Source of the DNA: an uncultured Lachnospiraceae bacterium
GTDB taxonomy: Bacteria; Bacillota; Clostridia; Lachnospirales; Lachnospiraceae
Assembly: GCA_910588815.1 (NCBI GenBank)
Contig: CAJUQY010000037.1
Coordinates: 1-29,376 of the forward strand
Direction: 5' to 3'
Length of the DNA: 29,376 bases
The notes below the pieces were generated by a model. That model had not been told where the DNA came from, did not search any database, and worked only from the letters and a program-made list of their open reading frames with translations. Below, piece by piece: positions 23,301 through 29,376 of the stretch. A program made the translations under genes and the position numbers. Positions within the stretch are counted from its first letter, which is position 1; each line of letters opens with the position of its first letter.

Positions 23301-24474
23301 AAGGACAGTAAGTGTGATTGTACCTGTATATAACGCAGAGGCATTTCTTTCAAAATGTATTGAAAGCCTTGTGGGACAAACCTATCCTGAGCTTGAAATA
23401 ATTATTGTCAATGATGGCTCAACCGATCATTCTTTAAAGATATGTGAGGATTATGCCAATAAATACTGTTTCATAAAAATAATAAATAAAAGAAATGAAG
23501 GCGTATCCCTGGCAAGGCTGGAAGGGGTCAGAATGGCGGCTGGCCAATATATTTCTTTTGTTGATGCGGATGACTGGATTGAAAGAAATTATATTGAGCG
23601 TATGATGGATGAATTGCACGATTCAGATATTATATTGGCCGGAATCAGCCGTATTCTTGTCAGTGAAAATAACAGGATCGTGAAGGAAAAAAATAATATG
23701 GCGGCTGGAATATATAAAAGCGAGGAGGAATTACAGTTGCTGTTTGGAAAGATGCTGTGTTATGACGTGCCTTTCAAGCCCGGCGTGCTGCCTTATGCCT
23801 GCAATAAAATATATAAGAAAGAAATGCTTATTCCCTGGCTGGAAAAGATTGATAAACGGATTAACGATGGTGAGGATGTGGCGGTTATTTTTCCATATCT
23901 CATTCATTCAAAAAAAATTGTTTTGAGTGATTATTGCGGATATCAATATCGGATACACCAGAACTCTGTATGTAATAAAAAAAGAGAGGATGCTTACCGT
24001 AATGCTTCTTGTCTATACTTATGGCTCTATGACATTTTCAGTGCATCAAAACATGCGGGTATTCTGTTGCCGCAATTGCGGGCTTATTATTTGAGAATGA
24101 TTTGGAAAAGGGATCCGGGGATATACATGGAAACCAATGAATTTGTTTTTCCGTTCAATAAAATTAATAAAAATTCCAAAATCATCATTTATGGCGCGGG
24201 TGATGTCGGCAGGACGTATTATATTCAGGCAGAACAATCCGGTTACTGTACGGTTGTTGCATGGGCGGATAAAAATCTTGAGCATCCAGAAGGGCTGGAC
24301 TATGCTCTTATAAAGCCTGAAGAAATACAAAGAGAGGAATTTGACTATGTAATTGTTTCGATCAGGAGCGAATACATATGCAATCAGGTGCATAATTACT
24401 TGGTGGAGATGGGGATTGGACAGGATAAGATTATTTTATGTGACGCGGGGGTGGAAAAGGTTGAAGATCCGTAG
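23290..24474 (+). CDS. Family 2 glycosyltransferase with C-terminal Rossmann domain
   Basis: 394 aa. GT-A domain with SVIVPVYNAEAFL, IIIVNDGSTD and the metal site FVDADDW, the classic inverting GT2 pattern. The second domain (~297-385) opens with KIIIYGAGDVG and is related to those of the preceding glycosyltransferase and of the next gene. Start overlaps the previous gene by 11 nt, implying coupled translation. A/T-rich like its upstream neighbour. Likely to add the next sugar of the glycan. Confidence 0.85.
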   Translation: MDAKRTVSVIVPVYNAEAFLSKCIESLVGQTYPELEIIIVNDGSTDHSLKICEDYANKYCFIKIINKRNEGVSLARLEGVRMAAGQYISFVDADDWIERNYIERMMDELHDSDIILAGISRILVSENNRIVKEKNNMAAGIYKSEEELQLLFGKMLCYDVPFKPGVLPYACNKIYKKEMLIPWLEKIDKRINDGEDVAVIFPYLIHSKKIVLSDYCGYQYRIHQNSVCNKKREDAYRNASCLYLWLYDIFSASKHAGILLPQLRAYYLRMIWKRDPGIYMETNEFVFPFNKINKNSKIIIYGAGDVGRTYYIQAEQSGYCTVVAWADKNLEHPEGLDYALIKPEEIQREEFDYVIVSIRSEYICNQVHNYLVEMGIGQDKIILCDAGVEKVEDP

Positions 24475-24490
24475 TGAGAATAACGAGTCC

Positions 24491-25495
24491 ATGTTGAAAA
24501 TATGCAATTCGAGCCGGCTAAATATTTATGGAGCCGGTGTTATGGGGAAGACTTTGTATAAATGCCTGTCAGAGGCACCTTATCATAAAAAAGTCACTTC
24601 ATTTATTGTGAAAGACACAAAGGATAACCCATTGGATATAGAAGGGATCCCAGTCGTCGATATTCCTGCTGCCAAAGCTCTAAAGGAAGAATTACTTTTG
24701 ATTGCTTTGCATGAAAAATATATAAAGAATGCAGTTGATGATCTGAAAGCTGCTGGATTTATTAATTTTATTCCAGTGTCATTTGACAGTGACCTGTGGG
24801 AGGATATCAGATATTGGTGGGCGTCAGAACATCCAATGACGGAAGGGATACGATTAACTTCCCTTGATGAAAGCCTGAGAAAAACACTTTCTGTGTATGT
24901 CGTTCATAGCGAAGCAGATCAGGAGCTTATTGAAAATCCTCCTGAGCACAGTTTTGAAATCCCCATACAGGCCGGGGCGGCTTTATCTGAACATCATCCG
25001 TTTTTGATCCGGGATGACAGGGGAGATAATATTTCGAAAAAAAATAAACAGTATTGTGAGCTTACGGCCTTATATTACATTTGGAAAAATGACCGTTCGG
25101 ATTATGTGGGTTTGAGTCATTACAGAAGACGCTTTCAGCTGTCGGAGATTGAGGTGGGGAAATTAGTAATGTCAGATATTGATGTGGTTGTTACTGTCCC
25201 CATATTTAATTTGAATACAGTGAGAGGGCAGTATGGATTGGATCATGATATCTGTGACTGGGATATTATGCTTGAGGGAATAGAGAGATTGTATCCGGAG
25301 TATTCTGTGACTGCAGATAAGATTCAGCAGGGCAATTTCTATTACGCATATAATATGTTTATTGCAAAAAGAGAAATATTAAACAATTATTGTAAATGGT
25401 TGTTTGACATTTTAGATTATTGCGAAAAACGAATATTGAAAAAAATGATGTATACCAAGAACGGTATGCGGGATTTTTGGCTGAACGTTTGCTGA
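24491..25495 (+). CDS. DUF4422 glycosyltransferase-like protein, frameshifted at its end
   Basis: 334 aa in the open frame. Start is uncertain: ATG at 24491 has no good site, and TTG at 24461 is the alternative. N-terminal Rossmann domain (LNIYGAGVMGK, 10-20), then DUF4422 from ~132 with GDNISKKNKQYCELTAL (178-194) and GLSHYRRRF (207-215), both typical. The homologous next protein continues ~30 residues past the point where this one ends. The continuation (ERYAGFLAERLL...) exists in the -1 frame, entered at an A7 tract. See the entry at 25439. DUF4422 proteins are often found as glycosyltransferases of capsule clusters. Confidence 0.75.
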   Translation: MLKICNSSRLNIYGAGVMGKTLYKCLSEAPYHKKVTSFIVKDTKDNPLDIEGIPVVDIPAAKALKEELLLIALHEKYIKNAVDDLKAAGFINFIPVSFDSDLWEDIRYWWASEHPMTEGIRLTSLDESLRKTLSVYVVHSEADQELIENPPEHSFEIPIQAGAALSEHHPFLIRDDRGDNISKKNKQYCELTALYYIWKNDRSDYVGLSHYRRRFQLSEIEVGKLVMSDIDVVVTVPIFNLNTVRGQYGLDHDICDWDIMLEGIERLYPEYSVTADKIQQGNFYYAYNMFIAKREILNNYCKWLFDILDYCEKRILKKMMYTKNGMRDFWLNVC

Positions 25496-25563
25496 CAATA
25501 TATTTCACACACAACCAACAGTATAAATTGGCAGTGGCGAAAAAGCATTTTATACAAAGATGA
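25439..25563 (+). other. A7 tract and displaced C-terminus of the DUF4422 gene
   Basis: Seven A residues (25439-25445) read TTG AAA AAA ATG in the open frame. One extra A would give TTG AAA AAA AAT GAT, and then a frame NDVYQERYAGFLAERLL up to TGA at 25561. It lines up with TDDYQNRYPGFLSERLI in the paralogue. Full-length end would be 25563, overlapping the next start region. Real loss, phase variation, slippage or a base error cannot be told apart here. Confidence 0.85.
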
Positions 25564-25574
25564 GGGGTGGTTTC

Positions 25575-26657
25575 ATGTTAAAAATATATATTGTCGGCGC
25601 CCATTCCAGAGCACAGACGGTTGCGGAATATATACGGTGTTTGTATCCGGATGTCAGGGTGGAGGCTTACCTCTATGATAACGAGGAACCAAACCCGGGG
25701 AGCATTGGGAAAAGGCCGGTTATCCGGCTGGATGGGAAGGTGGATTTGAATCCTGTTTATCCGGTCTGTATCGGGACGAGGGGAGTTTACCATGAAAGAC
25801 TTGCAGCCAGCCTGAAAAAAATGGGGTTTGAAAAGGTTTATCCAGTTACCCCGGAGATGGACACAAGGCTTCGGAACGCTTATGTCAGGAAGCACTATGC
25901 GGACAAGGGCAGGCGCTTTTTGAAGTTAGAGGAGCTTGATGCGGTGCAAAAGAGCACACAGGCGGATATGAAAAAAAGGATTTATATTGCAAGATCCGTG
26001 TTTGACAAAGCATTGGAGAGCGAATACGAGACAGAGCCTTATGAAAAGGAGCTTCAGGCGGGTGCAGCGCTGACGATGGAGAGACTGTCGTCAGACATTT
26101 TAACGGACGATGTAGGGGACAATATTTCTGTAAAAAATAAACAGTATTGTGAATTGACGGCGTTATATTGGCTGTGGAAGCATGCAGACGAGGATGTCCT
26201 GGGCCTGGTACATTACCGGAGGCATTTTATTCTGCCGAAGGACTGGTTTATGCGGATGCGCGAGCATAAGGTGGATGTGGTTTTGCCGGTTCCTCTATAT
26301 GTCGCACCTAGCCTTGCGGATAATTTTAAGAAAAGACATGATCCGGCAGTTTGGGAAACTATGATGGGATGTCTGCAGGAACGAGATATGGCGGAAAGCC
26401 GGGAAGCAGAGGTTATTTTTCGAAAGAATCTATATTCTCCCTGTAATATGTTCATCATGCGGAAGGAAGCACTGGATGATCTGTGCACTTGGATGTTCCC
26501 CGTCTTGTTTCAGACGGAGAGGCGTGTTGGGAAAAAGACGGATGATTATCAGAATCGGTATCCGGGTTTCCTTTCAGAGCGTCTCATCAGCTTTTTCTTT
26601 GAAAAAAACAGAAAGAAATACAAGGTTGTGTATGCGGACAAAAATTTTCTGAGATAG
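25575..26657 (+). CDS. DUF4422 glycosyltransferase-like protein
   Basis: 360 aa, ATG at 25575 with AGGGGTGG 5-6 nt before (ATG at 25560 is in frame but less likely). N-terminal Rossmann-like domain 1-95 (KIYIVGAHSRAQ, where GAG of the neighbours is GAH), DUF4422 from ~135 with GDNISVKNKQYCELTAL (181-197) and LVHYRRHF (211-218), complete to RYPGFLSERLISFFF and the end. It is an intact paralogue of the gene before it, and the reference that exposes that gene's frameshift. Higher G+C than its paralogue, so they are not a recent tandem copy. Confidence 0.8.
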   Translation: MLKIYIVGAHSRAQTVAEYIRCLYPDVRVEAYLYDNEEPNPGSIGKRPVIRLDGKVDLNPVYPVCIGTRGVYHERLAASLKKMGFEKVYPVTPEMDTRLRNAYVRKHYADKGRRFLKLEELDAVQKSTQADMKKRIYIARSVFDKALESEYETEPYEKELQAGAALTMERLSSDILTDDVGDNISVKNKQYCELTALYWLWKHADEDVLGLVHYRRHFILPKDWFMRMREHKVDVVLPVPLYVAPSLADNFKKRHDPAVWETMMGCLQERDMAESREAEVIFRKNLYSPCNMFIMRKEALDDLCTWMFPVLFQTERRVGKKTDDYQNRYPGFLSERLISFFFEKNRKKYKVVYADKNFLR

Positions 26658-26725
26658 AAGATGGGATCCTTAGGTGAGAATTACCATTTTATAAAATACA
26701 GGGCGTGGGCCGGAAAGGAGTTCTT

Positions 26726-27388
26726 ATGACCTTCGAACTCATGGCCTCCATGATGTGTGCCGACTATGGCAATCTGGAGAAAGAGGTATGTGATTTGGAA
26801 GCGGGAGGAATCGATTCTTTCCATGTTGATATTATGGATGGAAGGTTCGTCCCCAATTTCGCCATGTCCTTAAATGACATGGCCTACATAGCGAAAACGG
26901 CAAAGGCGCCGCTGGACGTTCACCTGATGATCGAGCATCCCAACAACCGGATCGGCCTGTTTTTGAAGAAACTGCGGCCGGGGGATACGGTTTACATCCA
27001 TCCGGAGGCGGAGTACCATCCATCCACGACGCTTCAGAGAATTATAAACGCCGGGATGATTCCCGGGATCGCCATCAATCCGGGGACGAGCGTGGAGACG
27101 GTCATGGAAATGCTTCGGATCGTGAAAAAGGTCATGGTCATGTCGGTGAATCCGGGGAATGCGGGGCAGATGTATCTGCCCTACGTGGGAAAGAAAATCA
27201 CCAGGCTGCTGTCATTAAAGGAAGACATGGATTTTGAAATCTACTGGGACGGGGCCTGCGGCGCCGACAAAATCCGGGAATTTGCGCCGAAAGGCGTGCG
27301 GGGGTTTGTGCTGGGGACGACTCTGCTTTTCGGGCATGGGAAGCCTTATGGGGAACTGCTTAAAAATATCCGGGAACTGCGGTTTTAA
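26726..27388 (+). CDS. Pentulose-5-phosphate 3-epimerase family protein
   Basis: 220 aa, ATG at 26726 with AAAGGAG 5 nt before. A (beta/alpha)8 epimerase of the ribulose-phosphate 3-epimerase family, with every catalytic position recognisable: Ser8, His33 and Asp35 in HVDIMDG, His66 in HLMIEHP, INPGTSVE, VNPGNAGQ, Asp175 in WDGACG. It should move the hydroxyl at C3 of a phosphorylated ketose. Followed by a TarI/IspD-type gene, so it may prepare a pentulose phosphate for a CDP-polyol rather than serve central metabolism (inference); alternatively allulose-6-phosphate epimerase. Confidence 0.8.
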   Translation: MTFELMASMMCADYGNLEKEVCDLEAGGIDSFHVDIMDGRFVPNFAMSLNDMAYIAKTAKAPLDVHLMIEHPNNRIGLFLKKLRPGDTVYIHPEAEYHPSTTLQRIINAGMIPGIAINPGTSVETVMEMLRIVKKVMVMSVNPGNAGQMYLPYVGKKITRLLSLKEDMDFEIYWDGACGADKIREFAPKGVRGFVLGTTLLFGHGKPYGELLKNIRELRF

Positions 27389-27503
27389 TAAACGTGGAAG
27401 AAGGCCGCCGATATCAGGATTTTTGTCGGAGTTGATGAAAGGAAATTGTACTGAAAATCTCGGGAAACCATGATCCGGCCGGAAAACGAAGGAGGAATGA
27501 AGT

Positions 27504-28244
27504 ATGTATGTTGCCTTGCTCTTATACGGGGGAAAAGGGAGCAGGATGGGCCTTGACGTGCCCAAGCAGTATGTGACGGTGAAGGGGCGGCCCGTCTTTC
27601 TCTACTCCCTGAAGACGCTGGTTGCCTGTGAAAGTATCGATGCGGTTCAGATCGTGGCGGAGGAGTCCTGGCGAGGATGGATCACAGAATGGATGGAGAA
27701 AGAGGGGATGTGCCCGGGCCTGGGAAAAGGGAACTGTTTTCCGGATGGTCAGAAAGGGGAAATCAGGGGTAAGTTCCGGGGGTTTTCCGTGCCCGGAGAA
27801 AACCGTCAGCTCTCCATTTTAAAGGGCCTGAGGGATATCTGCCGTTACGCTCCCGAAGAATCGTTTGTATTTATCCATGATGCGGCCAGGCCGCTTCTTA
27901 CTCACGGACAGATTCGGGACTGTCTCGCGGCGGTAAAGGGGCATGACGGAGTGCTGCCGGTGCTTCCGATGAAGGACACAGTCTATTACAGTGAGGACGG
28001 AAGACGGGTTTCTCTTCTTGAGCGGGAGAGGATCGTTGCGGGCCAGGCTCCGGAGGTGTTTAGGCTGGGGCCGTACCTGAGAGCCAACGAGCGGCTTTTG
28101 CCGAAGGGGATTTTGAACATGAAAGGTTCGACGGAACCGGCGGTGCTGGCGGGCCTTGACGTGGTGACGATTCCGGGGGACGAGAGAAATTTCAAGATTA
28201 CGACGAGGGAGGATTTGGAACGATTCCGTCAGCTCTGCATATGA
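27504..28244 (+). CDS. IspD/TarI-type cytidylyltransferase
   Basis: 246 aa, GGAGG 8 nt before the ATG. N-terminal YGGKGSRMG...PKQY (8-23) binds CTP; HDAARPLL and the closing NFKITTREDLERF are family signatures, and the NFKITT ending recalls TarI-like sugar-alcohol enzymes. There is an insertion of ~25 residues (CPGLGKGNCFPDGQKGEIRG) not usual in IspD. It would couple CMP to a polyol or methylerythritol phosphate. In this position, next to a pentose epimerase and beyond glycan genes, a CDP-polyol (e.g. CDP-ribitol) is more likely than the housekeeping isoprenoid step; no partner of the MEP pathway is in view. Confidence 0.75.
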   Translation: MYVALLLYGGKGSRMGLDVPKQYVTVKGRPVFLYSLKTLVACESIDAVQIVAEESWRGWITEWMEKEGMCPGLGKGNCFPDGQKGEIRGKFRGFSVPGENRQLSILKGLRDICRYAPEESFVFIHDAARPLLTHGQIRDCLAAVKGHDGVLPVLPMKDTVYYSEDGRRVSLLERERIVAGQAPEVFRLGPYLRANERLLPKGILNMKGSTEPAVLAGLDVVTIPGDERNFKITTREDLERFRQLCI

Positions 28245-28278
28245 TAGTATGAAGCATAGCAGGCAGCAGGAGGACGTT

Positions 28279-29070
28279 ATGGCATACAAGGTGATTTTGG
28301 ATGCAGGCCACGGCGGACGCGATCCGGGGGCTGTTTATCAGAATCGGCAGGAAAAGGATGATGCCCTTGCCCTGGCTCTCGCGGTGGGAGAAATCCTGGA
28401 GCAGGCGGGTATTGATGTGGTCTATACCCGAACAGAGGATGTATACAATACGCCATATGAAAAAGCCGTGATGGGAAATAATTCCGGAGCCGATTATTTT
28501 ATTTCTATTCACAGAAATGCTACGGCAGCCCCGGGGGGCGCGTCGGGAATCGAAACTCTTGTGTATAGTAAAGGCGGAGAGGCGGAACGGCTGGCGGGAA
28601 ATATCAATGACGAGTTGGAGGATCTTGGCTTCCAAAACAGGGGGATCACGGAGCGCCCCAATTTGGTGGTGCTTAGGAGAACATCCATGCCGGCCGTATT
28701 GGTGGAGGCCGGTTTTATTGATTCCCCGAAAGATAATGAACAATTTGACAGACAGTTCAGCGAAATTGCGAGAGCCATTGCAGAAGGTTTCCTGGAAACC
28801 GTAGGCATGGACGATGTGGAAACCCAGACGACAGAGCCGGCAAAGCCGCTTCTTTACCAGGTACAGGTGGGGTCATACCGTGTCCGGGATTACGCGGACC
28901 AGATGCTGGAACAGCTGAAAGCCGAGGGCTTTCCTGCCTGGATTGAGGCGGAGGACGGTTATTTCCGCGTGAAAGTCGGCGCTTATGAAAGATTAGATAA
29001 CGCTGTGCGCATGGAGCAGCGTCTGCGCCAGATGGGATACAATACATTTATTACGACGGGCGGAAGGTAA
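28279..29070 (+). CDS. N-acetylmuramoyl-L-alanine amidase (Amidase_3) with SPOR domain
   Basis: 263 aa, ATG at 28279 after CAGGAGGA; an upstream ATG at 28249 gives 10 more residues but lacks a site. Amidase_3: DAGHGGRDPGA with zinc ligand His11, Glu25 and His78 in SIHRNA, catalytic Glu143 in VLVEAGFID. SPOR domain ~188-263 (YQVQVGSYRVRDYADQM, VKVGAY). The enzyme cleaves the peptide from muramic acid; SPOR binds denuded glycan at division sites. It has no signal peptide from any possible start, which is odd for a wall enzyme; a non-classical route, or lysis-linked release, would be needed. Confidence 0.9.
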   Translation: MAYKVILDAGHGGRDPGAVYQNRQEKDDALALALAVGEILEQAGIDVVYTRTEDVYNTPYEKAVMGNNSGADYFISIHRNATAAPGGASGIETLVYSKGGEAERLAGNINDELEDLGFQNRGITERPNLVVLRRTSMPAVLVEAGFIDSPKDNEQFDRQFSEIARAIAEGFLETVGMDDVETQTTEPAKPLLYQVQVGSYRVRDYADQMLEQLKAEGFPAWIEAEDGYFRVKVGAYERLDNAVRMEQRLRQMGYNTFITTGGR

Positions 29071-29088
29071 GCCTGTCCCCGGAGGGGC

Positions 29089-29123
29089 TATAGTCAACTG
29101 CAGATTATTTTGCCGTGACTATA
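29089..29123 (+). other. Stem-loop after the amidase gene
   Basis: TATAGTCA (29089-29096) and TGACTATA (29116-29123) form a perfect 8-bp stem around a 19-nt loop, just before the larger terminator. Confidence 0.5.
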
Positions 29124-29125
29124 TG

Positions 29126-29168
29126 TCCCCCTCCCCGGAGGGCTTTTTCGGCCGGCCGGGGAGGGGGA
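29126..29168. terminator. GC-rich terminator-like hairpin before the rRNA operon
   Basis: TCCCCCTCCCCGG (29126-29138) and CCGGGGAGGGGGA (29156-29168) make a 13-bp perfect stem; the 17-nt loop contains TTTTT. There is no T run directly after the stem on either strand, so it may work as a barrier isolating the rRNA promoter. Confidence 0.6.
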
Positions 29169-29243
29169 TCCGTCTCTTTGGAAGAATAAAAAAAGGCCAT
29201 TTGGAATCGACAAAAATAACGACAAAAAAAATTAAAAAAAGTG

Positions 29244-29272
29244 TTGACACGACAGAATCCTTGTGGTATATT
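29244..29272 (+). promoter_or_regulatory. rRNA operon promoter
   Basis: Perfect -35 TTGACA (29244-29249), 17 bp, TATATT (29267-29272) with an extended -10 TGG before it, and an A-rich UP-like element (29221-29240) upstream. The strongest promoter in the window. Confidence 0.85.
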
Positions 29273-29281
29273 GAATAAGCT

Positions 29282-29376
29282 GTCGCCGACGAGAGAAAAC
29301 AAAGCGCCGGAGACAGGACATGAACCTTGATAACTGAACAGTATATTCCAACCCCTGAAGTTTCTTTAAAAAGAAG
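29282..29376 (+). promoter_or_regulatory. rRNA operon leader (16S gene just beyond the window)
   Basis: GAACCTTGATAACTGAACAGT (29320-29340, the last base overlapping) is the well-known leader sequence found before 16S rRNA in Clostridia. The region also has TTTCTTTAAAAAGAAG at the end. No mature 16S sequence has begun by 29376. Confidence 0.75.

Overview
The window looks like chromosome of a Gram-positive gut-type Clostridia, most likely Lachnospiraceae. The signs are strong AGGAGG-type ribosome binding sites, a tyrosine T-box leader in front of tyrS, several Spo0A-type DNA-binding domains, an ECF sigma factor paired with a membrane beta-propeller protein, and a typical Firmicutes rRNA promoter and leader at the right edge. 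The taxon is inferred from style; there is no rRNA gene in view.

Left part (1-3930): an accessory, recombined stretch. It holds a membrane protein of the kind found beside sigma factors, a chimeric small ORF, a fragment that may be an IS110-type transposase, and three minus-strand copies of a 122-aa gene encoding a stand-alone Spo0A C-terminal-type domain. Each copy has the same kind of downstream hairpin and conserved upstream -10 region. Copies 2 and 3 are divergent from a cargo gene (a Fic protein; a P-loop dNMP-kinase-like protein). The shared intergenic regions carry 10-bp phased repeats that resemble 0A boxes. This module is the most likely undescribed system in the window.

4549-9774: plus-strand genes for activated polyol or amino-alcohol chemistry. 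They are a TagD-type cytidylyltransferase fused to a Gfo/Idh-like domain, a LicC-type cytidylyltransferase fused to a CobD-like PLP domain, an SCP2-like protein and an iron-type alcohol dehydrogenase. The dehydrogenase gene contains a perfect 34-bp palindrome.

10009-14725: ECF sigma factor and its probable membrane-anchored beta-propeller regulator, a small unknown gene, a shared terminator, and tyrS on the minus strand with its T-box leader and promoter.

14804-26657: a long plus-strand cell-surface locus. It starts with a membrane protein and two secreted proteins, then a cytoplasmic propeller-like protein. Next come an adenylate-forming ligase, a WcbI-like acyltransferase and an acyl carrier protein, then two family 2 glycosyltransferases and two DUF4422 proteins. 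Five of these enzymes carry a related Rossmann-like glycine-motif domain. The first DUF4422 gene is frameshifted in an A7 tract. The locus probably builds and acylates a surface glycan; the secreted proteins may be its partners.

26726-29376: a pentose-phosphate-epimerase-like enzyme and an IspD/TarI-type cytidylyltransferase (probably feeding a CDP-polyol), an Amidase_3-SPOR cell-wall hydrolase, a terminator, and the promoter and leader of an rRNA operon whose 16S gene lies just beyond the window.
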